Positions 8,806-17,540 are shown, counted from the first letter of the stretch. The stretch: 32,732 bases of DNA from Flavobacteriales bacterium (GCA_030591505.1 JAUVAY010000015.1:1-32732), one strand, 5' to 3'. A program made the numbers and translations. Notes: generated from the sequence alone by a model not told the origin.

Positions 8806-9333
8806 CTAAAATTCTATATGTAATTGGCTTACAGTACTAATGACATCAGAATAATTAACAATATATAGATTGGAATTATTACTCGACTCGATTTCATCAA
8901 AGCGATTTTTTCCAATTAAGCTATTAACTAAATAAGGGGTGGTATTCGAATGCCCAACAATTAATATTTTTTGCCCTTTATGTTTATTAGCTAATGCAAT
9001 GATATCAACAGTTTTCGCATTATAATAAATAATTTCAAGACCCGCTTGTTGGGCTGTTACAGCGGCAGTTGCTATCGTTCTTTTTGTCTCTGTCGAATAA
9101 ATAGCATCAAAGGCTTCAAATTTAAAGACTTCGGCTCAATTAATTGCTCGTTTTTCACCTCTATATATTCTGTCCGATTGACCAGAGGTATAAGCATATT
9201 GCATAAAAGTTCCATTATCACCCATAATAACTATAAGTGTGTTTTCGGTAATACCTAATCTATCAACCTCGTCAATAATTTCTCCAACCCATTCAGCCAT
9301 TAATACAATTTCTTTCTGCAATAGGGCCCCCAT
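8806..9333 (-). pseudogene. Chimeric pseudogene: sulfatase fragment joined to a histidine phosphatase with one nonsense codon
   Basis: Read on the reverse strand from 9333, the first 57 or so residues match the sulfatase family: EWVGEIIDEVDRLGITENT, then IVIMGDNGTFMQY and SGQSDRIYRG (the LxxNT...DNG block). At RGEKRAI the sequence switches, in frame, to the histidine phosphatase seen intact at 10309-10809. The next codon pair, His-Trp in the intact copy, reads Asn-TGA (9136-9138), a Trp-to-stop change. After it 109 codons run without further interruption to the TAG at 8806 and keep about three quarters identity, including IVGHSNTTPYLVN. The N-terminal RHG motif and signal peptide of the phosphatase are absent, as is most of the sulfatase. 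Sequence just upstream (9334-9390) may hold a further out-of-frame sulfatase remnant (LNGGPIAE). It is not a functional phosphatase. Confidence 0.85.
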
Positions 9334-9468
9334 TAAGGGTTCTAAATTCCTCTATATCTGATATGGTGAAAGAAAGAGTAAAAAGTAGCCAATAATTTAA
9401 ATTTATATATTATTTTATGATGTGATCATACATTGGTAATACTTCATATTTCGTTGTGCAGCGTTATT

Positions 9469-10170
9469 TTACTTTCCACCTAAATGAAGGAAAACACCAA
9501 ACCCAAAATCACCTAAGATCATAGCCTTACTATTTACACCTACTCCACCACCACCAGATCCAACATATAAGCTCATGCCTTTGGGTTTAAATGGCATTAG
9601 CGCTCTTGCCTGTAAACGAATTCCAAAGAAGTTGGTTAAATAAATTTTGGCACCACCACCTAGGCCTATATTAAAAGCCCATAGGTCTGAAACAAACATA
9701 TCAGATTTATATGTTGTAGCTCCTATGTTTAATAATCCAAAGGGCACTACTTTGCCCATTGGAATATTCATTTCAAAACCAAGGTTATAATATTCATTAA
9801 TGTAAGAATCTCGTCTGTCATTATAGCGGGATGGGTAATACGAAGTAAAATCAACATTTGATTCAAGCCTTGAATAACCCAATCTAACTTTCATAGTGGG
9901 TTTAACTGCAATAACGAGTTCAGCACCATAACTTGACCCGCCATGAAATTTTAATTTACCCTCATAAAATTTCATATTACTGTTTGTTTGGTAAGCTGTC
10001 CAAATCACTATTTCTGTGCCTCCATATATTTTCACCTTGTTTGTCGGTTGAGATTGCTCTGCATTTGCTGTTTCCGTTGCAACACTATCTGTTGTCGTTG
10101 TTCCTCCTTCAACCTGAGAAAAGCTAGTAAAATTGATTAAAGCGAAAAGAATAAAAAAAGGATATTTCAT
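9469..10170 (-). CDS. Predicted outer-membrane beta-barrel protein, hypothetical
   Basis: I recognise no family. With the start at 10170 the product has 233 residues: signal peptide MKYPFFILFALINFTSFSQ, a Thr/Ser/Gln-rich linker (about 20-45), then alternating hydrophobic strands with Gly/Asn/Tyr turns (VKIYGGTEIVIWTAY, AELVIAVKPTMKVRLGYSRL, FGIRLQARALMPF) and the end FGFGVFLHLGGK. This is the look of an eight-stranded OmpA/OmpW-like barrel. A Gly-rich loop (YVGSGGGGVGVNSK) precedes the last strands. An alternative start at 10188 adds MIKFLS, but the inner ATG gives a normal signal peptide. The gene sits between the chimeric pseudogene and the intact phosphatase on the same strand. Confidence 0.7.
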   Translation of the reverse strand: MKYPFFILFALINFTSFSQVEGGTTTTDSVATETANAEQSQPTNKVKIYGGTEIVIWTAYQTNSNMKFYEGKLKFHGGSSYGAELVIAVKPTMKVRLGYSRLESNVDFTSYYPSRYNDRRDSYINEYYNLGFEMNIPMGKVVPFGLLNIGATTYKSDMFVSDLWAFNIGLGGGAKIYLTNFFGIRLQARALMPFKPKGMSLYVGSGGGGVGVNSKAMILGDFGFGVFLHLGGK

Positions 10171-10277
10171 TGATAAAAATTTAATCATTACTAATAAAGT
10201 AATAAGATTAATACTTTACTTTCGATAATACTATCAAAAAACGGCCAGTGGTAAATCAACGAATTAGACGTCGAATT

Positions 10278-10303
10278 CCACCTTTTATAAAGTGGGCTTT
10301 TTA
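10278..10303. repeat. Degraded copy of the 8771-8799 terminator hairpin
   Basis: CCACCTTTTATAAAGTGGG followed by CTTTTTAATGCC matches the right-hand part of the fasciclin terminator and the bases directly after it. The outer left arm is replaced by unrelated sequence, leaving only a short stem (CCAC/GTGG). It marks one end of the duplicated terminator-plus-phosphatase segment. Confidence 0.6.
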
Positions 10304-10308
10304 ATGCC

Positions 10309-10809
10309 TTATAATTCGATAAATAGTAAACTGACAGTGCTTTGTGAAGAAGAATAATTTACAATGTAAAGATTGGAATTATTACTCGACTCAATTTCTT
10401 CAAAGCGATCTTCACCAATTAAGGTGTTTACTAAATAGGGGGTAGTATTAGAATGACCAACGATTAAAATCGTCTTCCCTTTATTTTCCATAGCTAAAGT
10501 TATGATATCAACAGTTTGCGCATTATAATAAGTAATTTCAAGTCCTGATTGCTCGGCTGTAGGAGTGGCAGTTGCAATGGTCCTTCTGGTATCGGTTGAA
10601 TAAATAGCATCAAACTTCACAGATTCAAATACCTGAGCCCAATGTATCGCTCTTTTCTCACCTCTTTCTGTAAGAACAGGATCTTTACTTCCATCCTTTA
10701 CTTTTTCAGCATGTCGTAGTAAATAGATCTGTGTAATATCATCTGATTGTCCATATCCTATTTGATATGTAATAAATAGTAGGAGGATGATCAATATATT
10801 CTTCATCAT
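10309..10809 (-). CDS. Secreted histidine phosphatase (SixA/phosphoglycerate-mutase-like superfamily)
   Basis: A 166-residue protein with a signal peptide (ILIILLLFITYQIGYGQ). The family's catalytic RHG motif appears as YLLRHAEK near residue 32, and the second catalytic histidine lies in VGHSNTTP near residue 119. DAIYSTDTRRTIATATPT between them is the typical phosphate-pocket Arg segment. Enzymes of this branch dephosphorylate small molecules or phosphoproteins through a phosphohistidine; the export signal points to the periplasm. The first two codons are both ATG (10809 or 10806). A second, broken copy lies at 8806-9165. Confidence 0.88.
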   Translation of the reverse strand: MMKNILIILLLFITYQIGYGQSDDITQIYLLRHAEKVKDGSKDPVLTERGEKRAIHWAQVFESVKFDAIYSTDTRRTIATATPTAEQSGLEITYYNAQTVDIITLAMENKGKTILIVGHSNTTPYLVNTLIGEDRFEEIESSNNSNLYIVNYSSSQSTVSLLFIEL

Positions 10810-10987
10810 TGATAAATGTTTTAATTATTATTAAAAAAGCAAACTAATGTAAGTACTCGATTAGAAAAATACTGTTTTTTATACTTAGATCACCATGGAT
10901 TTTTGTAAGAATTAATGTTATGAAAGCTCCTATTTTATAGCTATTATTGAAAATTGAAAAATGCACGACAACTTTAACCATTAAACC

Positions 10988-11788
10988 ATGAGAAAAAGTT
11001 TACAATTAGTCAGTATTTTACTCTTTACATTTTGCGTTTCCCTTTCCTCATTTGGACAAGAAACGGTGGGTAAAATAAAAACATCGGGAGAGCTGCGTGT
11101 GGGTATGACAGCCACTCAACCCCCTTACTCAATGATGGCTAAGGACAGTAGTATTATCGGTTTTGAAGTAGATATTGCTGAATACATTGCTGATAAAATG
11201 GGCGTTAAATTAGTGACGGTCAAAATGAAGTTTGCTGATCTATTACCTGCTTTAGAAAGTGGTGATATTGATGTGATCATGTCGGGAATGACAATGACAA
11301 CCGAACGTAATATGGGTGTTGCTTTTATTGGTCCTTATCAAATATCAGGTAAAACCATTCTTACTTTTGCTCAGGTTTATGCAGATGCAACAAGTGTTGA
11401 TGAGCTCAATAAGGGAAGTGTGAAAATTGCTGCTATGAAAGGTAGTACAAGTGAAAAATTTGTTACTAAGAATATGCCTAAAGCTAAGCTAACAACTACT
11501 AGCGACTATGATGAAGCGATCAAACTTCTTAATAAGGAAAAAGTTGGGATTTTAATTGCTGAAACAGGTATAATAAGGTATACAATGCTTCGTCATCCGG
11601 AAAGTGGATATGTGAGTTTGGAAGACCCTTTTAATTATGAACCAATTGGAATGGCAGTAATGCCAAGCGATTATCTTCTAATAAACTTATTGGAAAACTT
11701 GATCGATGAGTTGGAAGAAAATGGTGAACTTGAAGGAATTGAAAGCGATTGGTTTTGGGATGATGCTTGGTTAGAATTAGTTGATTAA
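10988..11788 (+). CDS. Periplasmic substrate-binding protein, amino-acid type (SBP_bac_3), copy 1
   Basis: A 266-residue protein: signal peptide (LVSILLFTFCVSLSSFGQ), then one family-3 solute-binding domain. The family blocks are clear: LRVGMTATQPPYSM, IGFEVDIAEYIADKMGV, LLPALESGDIDVIMSGMTMTTERNMGVAFIGPY. The ligand-carboxylate-binding Arg is kept (TTER). Where amino-acid binders usually have the amino-group-binding Asp in the second lobe, this copy reads IAETGI (Glu), while the neighbour has IADAEI. No permease or ATPase gene lies next to it, so it either feeds a transporter encoded elsewhere or acts as a sensor. It is followed after 41 bases by a paralogue in the same direction, probably one transcript ending at 12700. 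Confidence 0.85.
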   Translation: MRKSLQLVSILLFTFCVSLSSFGQETVGKIKTSGELRVGMTATQPPYSMMAKDSSIIGFEVDIAEYIADKMGVKLVTVKMKFADLLPALESGDIDVIMSGMTMTTERNMGVAFIGPYQISGKTILTFAQVYADATSVDELNKGSVKIAAMKGSTSEKFVTKNMPKAKLTTTSDYDEAIKLLNKEKVGILIAETGIIRYTMLRHPESGYVSLEDPFNYEPIGMAVMPSDYLLINLLENLIDELEENGELEGIESDWFWDDAWLELVD

Positions 11789-11829
11789 TAACACGATAAT
11801 AAATATAAATTAAAAATTAGATTGAAATT

Positions 11830-12624
11830 ATGAAAAGAATATTTTGGATTGTAACAATGATGCTATTCGTTGTTACTTTAAATGCTCAGAATGAATCAGC
11901 ATTAAATAACATCATTAAGAATGGTGAGATCAGAGTTGGAATGTCAGGTAATCAACCGCCTTACTCAATGACTTCTCTTTCTGGTACGATGATAGGTTAT
12001 GAAGTTGATCTAGCAACAATATTAGCAGGCGCTATGGGAGTTGAATTAAAATTAGTTCAAATGCCTTTTGGAGAGTTATTACCTTCTTTAGAAGCAGGTA
12101 AAATTGATGTGATCATGTCTGGAATGACGATTACTCCAGAACGAAATATGAATGCCTTATTTGTTGGCCCTTACATGGTGTCAGGTAAAACAATAATGAC
12201 AACTGCTGCACGATTAGCAGTATTGGATGAACAAGAAAAGATCAATCAATCAGAAGTTTCTCTAGTTGCTTTACAAGGCTCTACAAGTGAAGATTTTGTA
12301 AGAGAACTTCTTCCTGATGCACAACTGACCTTGGCTAAAGATTATGATGAAGCTGTGTCTATGGTTATAAATGGAGACGTTAATGCTATGATTGCAGATG
12401 CGGAAATTTGTTTAGTAAGTATCTTAAGAAATCCAGATCAAGACCTAGTAGCACTTAACCAACCATTAACTATTGAGCCTATTGGAATGGCGCTACCGGC
12501 TAATGATTATTTGCTTGAGAATATGGTAAGAAATTACTTCTCGTCATTGCAAATGGTAGGCGCGCTTGACCTTCTAGAGATTAAATGGTTTGAAAATGGA
12601 GAGTGGTTGATGCAGATCAAATAA
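11830..12624 (+). CDS. Periplasmic substrate-binding protein, amino-acid type (SBP_bac_3), copy 2
   Basis: A 264-residue tandem paralogue of the gene just upstream, with about half of the positions identical by eye. It has a signal peptide (IVTMMLFVVTLNAQ) and the same ordered blocks (IRVGMSGNQPPYSM, IGYEVDLATILAGAMGV, LLPSLEAGKIDVIMSGMTITPERNM, SGKTIMTT). The binding Arg (TPER) and the second-lobe Asp (MIADAE) are both present, so this copy looks like a classical amino-acid binder. It ends just before a strong terminator. Confidence 0.87.
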   Translation: MKRIFWIVTMMLFVVTLNAQNESALNNIIKNGEIRVGMSGNQPPYSMTSLSGTMIGYEVDLATILAGAMGVELKLVQMPFGELLPSLEAGKIDVIMSGMTITPERNMNALFVGPYMVSGKTIMTTAARLAVLDEQEKINQSEVSLVALQGSTSEDFVRELLPDAQLTLAKDYDEAVSMVINGDVNAMIADAEICLVSILRNPDQDLVALNQPLTIEPIGMALPANDYLLENMVRNYFSSLQMVGALDLLEIKWFENGEWLMQIK

Positions 12625-12647
12625 AGATCCATTAAATTGAATTTATT

Positions 12648-12700
12648 AAGGTCGTTCCGAACCGATTGTTATCGGTTTTCAGAACGACCTTTTATTTTTT
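12648..12700 (+). terminator. Strong rho-independent terminator after the binding-protein pair
   Basis: AAGGTCGTTC pairs with (A)GAACGACCTT, with an inner CCGAT...ATCGG stem, followed by TTTATTTTTT. The long stem and T-run separate the binding-protein pair from the glycosyltransferase. Confidence 0.92.
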
Positions 12701-12769
12701 AATAATTTTCAAGCAGATATTCACTTTGTAGAAAAATCTTAAAGAGTTGCTTAGTATTGGTAAAAGGCA

Positions 12770-14323
12770 ATGAATAGTAGAAAAACACATATTCTCAATT
12801 TTATTAATGATCACTTAGGTATTGTATTATTCCTTTTTATGGGAACGATTGCATTATTTACTTTCGATGAGCATGGAATGGGGTGGGATGAAGTGATACA
12901 ACGAAAAACGGGACTGCTCAATTATAATTACATTTTTTCTGGTAATGATGAGCTATTAAGATCAAAAGATAAAGATTATGGAGTAGCTTTTGAAGTGCCA
13001 TTGATCATTATCGAAAAGACCTTAAGGATGACTGATACCCGTTCTGTTTATTTGATGAGGCATCTTATTACACACTTCTTTTTTCTATTGGGAGCGCTAT
13101 TTATTTTCAAACTTGCTCTCTTTCTATATAAAAACAAAATAGTGGCTACGATCGCCTTTTTAATGATCGTATTGCATCCTCGACTATACGCACACTCATT
13201 CATTAATACAAAGGACATTCCCTTTCTATCGATGTTTATTGTAAGCCTCTATTATATGGCTGTTGCGTTTAAGAATAAAACCTTACTGAATTTTACTATT
13301 CTTGGGTTTAGTTTCGGAATACTTATCAATTTACGAATCATGGGAGTGCTCCTTCCCAGTGCAGCTCTGCTATTTTTATTGATCGATGCACTTAAAGATA
13401 AAACATATCTTCTTCATCTAAAATTGACAGTAACCTTGCTTTTAAGCGCAGTTTTACTCTTGATCCTCACTTGGCCCTTTTTATGGTCAGATCCGTTCGG
13501 TAATTTTATAGCAGCATTTAAAAGCATGTCAAATTTTAAGTGGAGCAATTGGGTTTTATTAGGGGGTGAATTAATTAGAGGGAATAACATTCCCTGGTAT
13601 TATATTCCTTTATGGTTTAGCATTAGCACTCCACTTATATATCTTTTTGCGGGTTTATTGGGTTCTATTATACTCCTCCTACAGTCTATCAAAAGGCCCA
13701 TCTATTTCTTTAGTAATTCAATGGAAAGAAATAATATTTTGTATCTGGCCTCTTTTATTCTTCCTGTATTAGTTGTTATTATTATGAATTCCACTTTATA
13801 TGATGGGTGGCGACAATTGTATTTTATTTATCCATCATTTGTACTGATAGGACTCTATGGGATGAATTACCTAATCCAACAGAATAAAAAACAAATAGTA
13901 TTAATTTTAGCAGCGGTTTCATTCGTATCCGTATCTATTTTTATGATTTTAAATGCCCCTTTTCAACAAGTTTATTTTAATGAGTTATTGTCTTTTAAAT
14001 CAGATGAATACATTAGAAAAAACTTCGATTTTGATTATTGGGGAGCATCCTACAAACAATCGTTAGAATATATACTTGATAATGATGAGACAGAGGTTAT
14101 TTCTATTGCTGTTGCCAACAACCCGGGAATCTATAATTTAAATATATTAAAGCCTGAAGACCGAAAAAGGGTCATAATCGTTCCATTGGAAGAAGCAAGC
14201 TACTTTATTACTGAATACAGATTTCACCCTCAAGATTATGATGAACTACAAGGCATGGAATTTCATTCATTTAAAGTGGGAAACAATACCGTCAGTCAAA
14301 TATTTAAAGTAGTAAATAATTAA
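12770..14323 (+). CDS. Multi-pass GT-C type membrane glycosyltransferase (ArnT/mannosyltransferase-like)
   Basis: A 517-residue integral membrane protein with about ten hydrophobic helices, the first at residues 15-32. The first periplasmic loop carries acidic residues in TFDEHGMGWDEVIQ (about 31-44), the position of the Asp/Glu catalytic motif in GT-C enzymes that use a polyprenyl-phosphate-sugar donor. Further family-like features are HPRLYAHSFINTKDIPFL and a hydrophilic C-terminal domain after about residue 400. The family adds sugars to lipid A, lipids or proteins on the outer face of the inner membrane; donor and acceptor are unknown here. The closest general resemblance is to PMT/ArnT (GT39/GT83-like) proteins. 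It stands alone downstream of a terminator, with no glycan gene cluster around it. Confidence 0.75.
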   Translation: MNSRKTHILNFINDHLGIVLFLFMGTIALFTFDEHGMGWDEVIQRKTGLLNYNYIFSGNDELLRSKDKDYGVAFEVPLIIIEKTLRMTDTRSVYLMRHLITHFFFLLGALFIFKLALFLYKNKIVATIAFLMIVLHPRLYAHSFINTKDIPFLSMFIVSLYYMAVAFKNKTLLNFTILGFSFGILINLRIMGVLLPSAALLFLLIDALKDKTYLLHLKLTVTLLLSAVLLLILTWPFLWSDPFGNFIAAFKSMSNFKWSNWVLLGGELIRGNNIPWYYIPLWFSISTPLIYLFAGLLGSIILLLQSIKRPIYFFSNSMERNNILYLASFILPVLVVIIMNSTLYDGWRQLYFIYPSFVLIGLYGMNYLIQQNKKQIVLILAAVSFVSVSIFMILNAPFQQVYFNELLSFKSDEYIRKNFDFDYWGASYKQSLEYILDNDETEVISIAVANNPGIYNLNILKPEDRKRVIIVPLEEASYFITEYRFHPQDYDELQGMEFHSFKVGNNTVSQIFKVVNN

Positions 14324-14433
14324 ATATTTATAGTCTTTTCGATCAAAACATCCGTCTCAATATCTTTAAATTTATAATTACAATAAATTCTTTAGCAAGG
14401 AGTTATAGCTTATAGAACTAACCTATCTGCTTA

Positions 14434-15078
14434 ATGAAGAGCCTTTTCCTTCTTTTTATCTTATTGCCTCTGTTTAGTATTGGGCAAGAATTAAACGACA
14501 CTACAATTGTACATCATGGTGAAACTTTTAAGAATGAGATTTCCGTCAATTTATTTAATATCACGGAGGTTTTATGGATAACAAATGGCACAAATCGTAT
14601 GCTAAATACAAACTTTGTGAATGGAGTTAAATATAAAAGGCATTTTGGAAAGAACGCGATTCGAATTGGTTTAAATTACTTTAGCTATGAACCTAGTGTT
14701 GAATACGCAAACAGTGAACTCATTGGCCAACAGAAAGAGATTGAACTTAAAATTGGCTATGAAAGGAAACTTACTTCAGATCAATTTCATGTTTTTATAG
14801 CCAGCGATCTCTTTTATTCCTTTGGTGAAGTTAGTAATGGGGATAATCCTGAGCGTATTTTTATTGGAGAAAAGATTGATTATCAGATTAGAAAAATTGG
14901 GATATCACCAACCCTCGGAATTAATTATAGACCATTTTCTCGATTTTCGATTAGCATAGAAACAAATTGGGACATCGCTTATTTTGAATTAAAAAGCGAG
15001 GATCTACCCAGTACTTTCAACGATTTTAAGGTCTATTTTAATTACTTAGGGCTACTATCGGCCAATGTTCATTTTTAG
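14434..15078 (+). CDS. Hypothetical secreted beta-barrel-like protein
   Basis: I recognise no family. The 214-residue product has a signal peptide (FLLFILLPLFSIGQ) and then strand-turn-strand sequence: NEISVNLFNITEVLW, AIRIGLNYFSYEPS, KEIELKIGYERKL, QFHVFIASDLFYSFG, ending VYFNYLGLLSANVHF with the terminal Phe common in outer-membrane proteins. This suggests a small outer-membrane barrel. It precedes a small lipoprotein gene by about 110 bases in the same direction. Confidence 0.7.
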   Translation: MKSLFLLFILLPLFSIGQELNDTTIVHHGETFKNEISVNLFNITEVLWITNGTNRMLNTNFVNGVKYKRHFGKNAIRIGLNYFSYEPSVEYANSELIGQQKEIELKIGYERKLTSDQFHVFIASDLFYSFGEVSNGDNPERIFIGEKIDYQIRKIGISPTLGINYRPFSRFSISIETNWDIAYFELKSEDLPSTFNDFKVYFNYLGLLSANVHF

Positions 15079-15191
15079 TTTTTGAAAAGAAATTTGAGAA
15101 ACCCAATTGAATCAGTAATTTTTATACGTGTATTACACTATTTTATCTAACGATTGGTTATGTATCTTTATATGCTAATGAAATTAGACTT

Positions 15192-15707
15192 TTGAAAAGA
15201 AAAATTTTACAATTACTTGTCCCAAGCATTATTATTTTGAGTCTATTTACTCAATGTCAATATTATTCTTTCCGAAAGTCTGTAAAACCCAATTTTAATA
15301 TTCTCTTTAATGAGGGTGAGTCAAGCCAACATTATATCGTCCATTCGGATAGTGTGATGATGGAATTGAAAAATGTAGTTGTAGATTTAGATAGGGATAG
15401 AATAACAGGAACCTTAGATGAATTCGATGGTTTATCTCTCCACTATTATAATAAAATACGTACAAATGCGAATGGTGAGCGACTTCAAATTAGAAAGAAA
15501 AAAACAGATGATATACTTGCAGTCGATCAGACCCACATTTTTATATCGGATACTAATTTAACGTTCAATGATTCAATTAGCATAGCATTTGAAGAAATTT
15601 TTAAAACGGAAGTACTCAGAAATGCTATTGTAAGAAATAGAAAAGGAAAGGGCGGTGATATTAAACTAATATTTATGCTTTCATCGAGTAAATCCTTTTC
15701 AAATTGA
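15192..15707 (+). CDS. Small hypothetical lipoprotein with TTG start
   Basis: A 171-residue product. No in-frame ATG precedes the hydrophobic N-terminus, so the start is TTG at 15192 (KRKILQLLVPSIIILSLFTQC). The Cys near residue 23 after LFTQ could be a lipidated cysteine. The body is hydrophilic with short strands (HYIVHSDSVMMELKNVVVDLDRDRITGTLDEFDGLSLHYY) and ends in a low-complexity Ser/Lys tail. No known domain is recognised. The neighbour upstream is also an envelope protein. Confidence 0.6.
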   Translation: MKRKILQLLVPSIIILSLFTQCQYYSFRKSVKPNFNILFNEGESSQHYIVHSDSVMMELKNVVVDLDRDRITGTLDEFDGLSLHYYNKIRTNANGERLQIRKKKTDDILAVDQTHIFISDTNLTFNDSISIAFEEIFKTEVLRNAIVRNRKGKGGDIKLIFMLSSSKSFSN

Positions 15708-15774
15708 ATAAATAAAAGTCCAAATGACTTGCTTTTACACTTGGTTTTTACATAGAATAAAAGTAATTGACAAT

Positions 15775-15810
15775 AAAAAAAGCCAACACTTTAAAAGCAT
15801 TGGCTTAATT
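15775..15810 (-). terminator. Terminator of the membrane desaturase gene
   Basis: Hairpin AGCCAA...TTGGCT (15781-15805) with the A-run AAAAAA at 15775-15780, which reads as a U-tract on the reverse strand. It lies just past the stop of the desaturase at 15828. Confidence 0.75.
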
Positions 15811-15827
15811 CTATAATTAATATTTAT

Positions 15828-16922
15828 TTACTTTACTCCTGTCCCAAAATCATGCAATAATTTAGCATGCTGAGAAATAGCATTTCTGAATGTAGGCATC
15901 ACATTATAAGGAACACCATATTCCTCTGCTGTCTTCTTCACAATCTTACTTAAATTCTTATAATGAACATGGCATATATTTGGAAATAGATGATGCTCAA
16001 TCTGAAAATTAAGTCCACCAACATACCATGATAGTAATTTGTTTGTTGGAGCAAAATTAGAAGTGGTCAGCAATTGATGAACTGCCCAGTTATTATCCAT
16101 TTGACCCGATTGATCAGGAAGTGGAAATTCCGATGTAGGAACAACATGTGCTGGTTGAAATACTATTGCTAATAAAAACCCTGCAATAAAATGCATGATC
16201 ACATAGAAAAGTATAATGAAATACCAGGGTGTTGAAGTGACTATAATTGGAAGAGCGATCAAATAACCATAATAGACCACTTTAGAGATCAATAATTGAA
16301 TGAATAATTTATTAAAGTTCTTATCCACCTTTTTAGTTAAGCCCATTCGCTTATAGCGGAAAAGTTGTTTAAAGTCCTTTACTGTAGACCATTGTAAGGT
16401 CATAAGAGCATATAAAAACCAAGCATATAAATGTTGAAAACGATGTGCCTTATGTCTTTTTTGATGCGGAGAAAAACGCATAATTCCACCAGGACTAATG
16501 TCTTCATCTATACCGCTAACATTAGTATAAGAGTGATGCAATACATTGTGTTGAATTTTCCAATTAGTAGCACTGGCACCTAAAATATTAGCCAGTAATC
16601 CAAGTAATTTATTAACAGTTCCGTTTTTTGCATAGGCACCGTGATTCGCATCATGCATAACTGAAAACCCAATTCCAGCCATTCCAAAACCCATTATCAT
16701 CCATAGCCCTGCTTGTATCCACAAAGAAGCAAATACATCAAAGATCATTAGAAAATAAGGAACAAAATACATTGCTAATAGGGCAATGGTCTTTATTACC
16801 ATCTTGTAATTACCAAAACGTGTAATATTGTTTTCCTTAAAGTGTTCTTGAACCCTTGATCGTAATGTGCTGAAAAATTCAGCATTCGTTCGTGTAGCGA
16901 ACTTTATATTACTGTAATCCAT
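15828..16922 (-). CDS. Membrane fatty acid desaturase (acyl-CoA/lipid desaturase, delta-6-like group)
   Basis: A 364-residue membrane protein with the three histidine boxes of the di-iron front-end/linoleoyl-type desaturases: HDANHGAY (about residue 90), HNVLHHSYTN (about 125) and QIEHHLFP (about 308). The Gln replacing the first His of the third box is typical of the delta-5/delta-6 group, although there is no fused cytochrome b5 domain. Hydrophobic pairs near 47-85 and 205-255 give the usual four-helix topology. It introduces a cis double bond into membrane acyl chains using O2 and an electron donor; regiospecificity cannot be read from sequence. It is monocistronic with its own terminator. 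Confidence 0.92.
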   Translation of the reverse strand: MDYSNIKFATRTNAEFFSTLRSRVQEHFKENNITRFGNYKMVIKTIALLAMYFVPYFLMIFDVFASLWIQAGLWMIMGFGMAGIGFSVMHDANHGAYAKNGTVNKLLGLLANILGASATNWKIQHNVLHHSYTNVSGIDEDISPGGIMRFSPHQKRHKAHRFQHLYAWFLYALMTLQWSTVKDFKQLFRYKRMGLTKKVDKNFNKLFIQLLISKVVYYGYLIALPIIVTSTPWYFIILFYVIMHFIAGFLLAIVFQPAHVVPTSEFPLPDQSGQMDNNWAVHQLLTTSNFAPTNKLLSWYVGGLNFQIEHHLFPNICHVHYKNLSKIVKKTAEEYGVPYNVMPTFRNAISQHAKLLHDFGTGVK

Positions 16923-17092
16923 AGTTAATGTTTTCTATAATTGGGTGCAAAGAACTACAATTTTTTCAACTTGTATTATGATTGAGCGCACAATTTATAC
17001 ATTAATGGGTGTTTATTATTCGATACTATTGGATTGAAAAGTTAGCTATATGTCGGTAAAGCACTAAAATTTAATGAATTGTGAATTGATAA

Positions 17093-17425
17093 TTATCGGG
17101 CACAATGAACGCAGAACACAGATTGTGGACGTAAGGCAATTCTTTTTAGTGGAATGGTTTCGCCGCATTTGGCACATTTTCCAAAATTGGGATCATCTAA
17201 TTTAGTAAGTACATATTCTAAGCTCTTGAGCTTCTCTTCTGATGTGCGTAATGCGGCCTCATTAATACTTTTGTTATTAATAGCATCCATTCTCGAAACT
17301 CTTCCAATCGCACAATCAGGAGCAATAGGTTTAGTTAACTCTTTATATTCTTCGATTTGAACACGCGTAATGTCGATCTCTTTATTGATCAATTGTTCTA
17401 TCTCTACTAATTGCTCCTTATTCAT
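17093..17425 (-). CDS. DksA/TraR-type C4 zinc-finger protein
   Basis: A 110-residue protein starting MNKEQLVEIEQLINKEID. It has an N-terminal helical (coiled-coil) part and a C-terminal zinc finger of the form C-x2-C-x17-C-x2-C (CAKCGETIPLKR ... CVHCAR), the signature of TraR/DksA proteins. These bind the secondary channel of RNA polymerase and alter transcription initiation. The tip region has DCAIGRVSRMDAI, close to the family's usual YG.C..CG context only in layout. The start at 17425 is preferred over an upstream in-frame codon at 17479 because a promoter-like pair (17451-17479) lies between them. It is divergent from the phosphate transporter gene. Confidence 0.85.
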   Translation of the reverse strand: MNKEQLVEIEQLINKEIDITRVQIEEYKELTKPIAPDCAIGRVSRMDAINNKSINEAALRTSEEKLKSLEYVLTKLDDPNFGKCAKCGETIPLKRIALRPQSVFCVHCAR

Positions 17426-17450
17426 ATTGTCAACTACAGTTATATTAAGT

Positions 17451-17479
17451 GAAATATAGCTAATTAAAAGATCTTGCAA
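17451..17479 (-). promoter_or_regulatory. Promoter-like pair upstream of the DksA/TraR gene
   Basis: On the reverse strand: TTG (17479-17477), 18 bases, then TATATTTC (17458-17451), one mismatch from the Bacteroidota TAnnTTTG -7 element. Transcription would start about 20 bases before the ATG at 17425, which supports that start. Confidence 0.4.
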
Positions 17480-17540
17480 AACTTAACATAAAATTTACAT
17501 TATAGACGATATTATGTATGATATTTGAAGAGAGAAAAAT

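Noticed and set aside
9136-9333. A separate 65-residue protein
   Set aside because: It is the sulfatase-derived front half of the chimeric pseudogene; its sequence is a mid-domain piece with no start region, and it ends at a nonsense codon within homologous phosphatase sequence.
17426-17479. Longer start for the DksA/TraR gene
   Set aside because: The region overlaps a promoter-like TTG/TATATTTC pair, and the added residues are not typical of the family.
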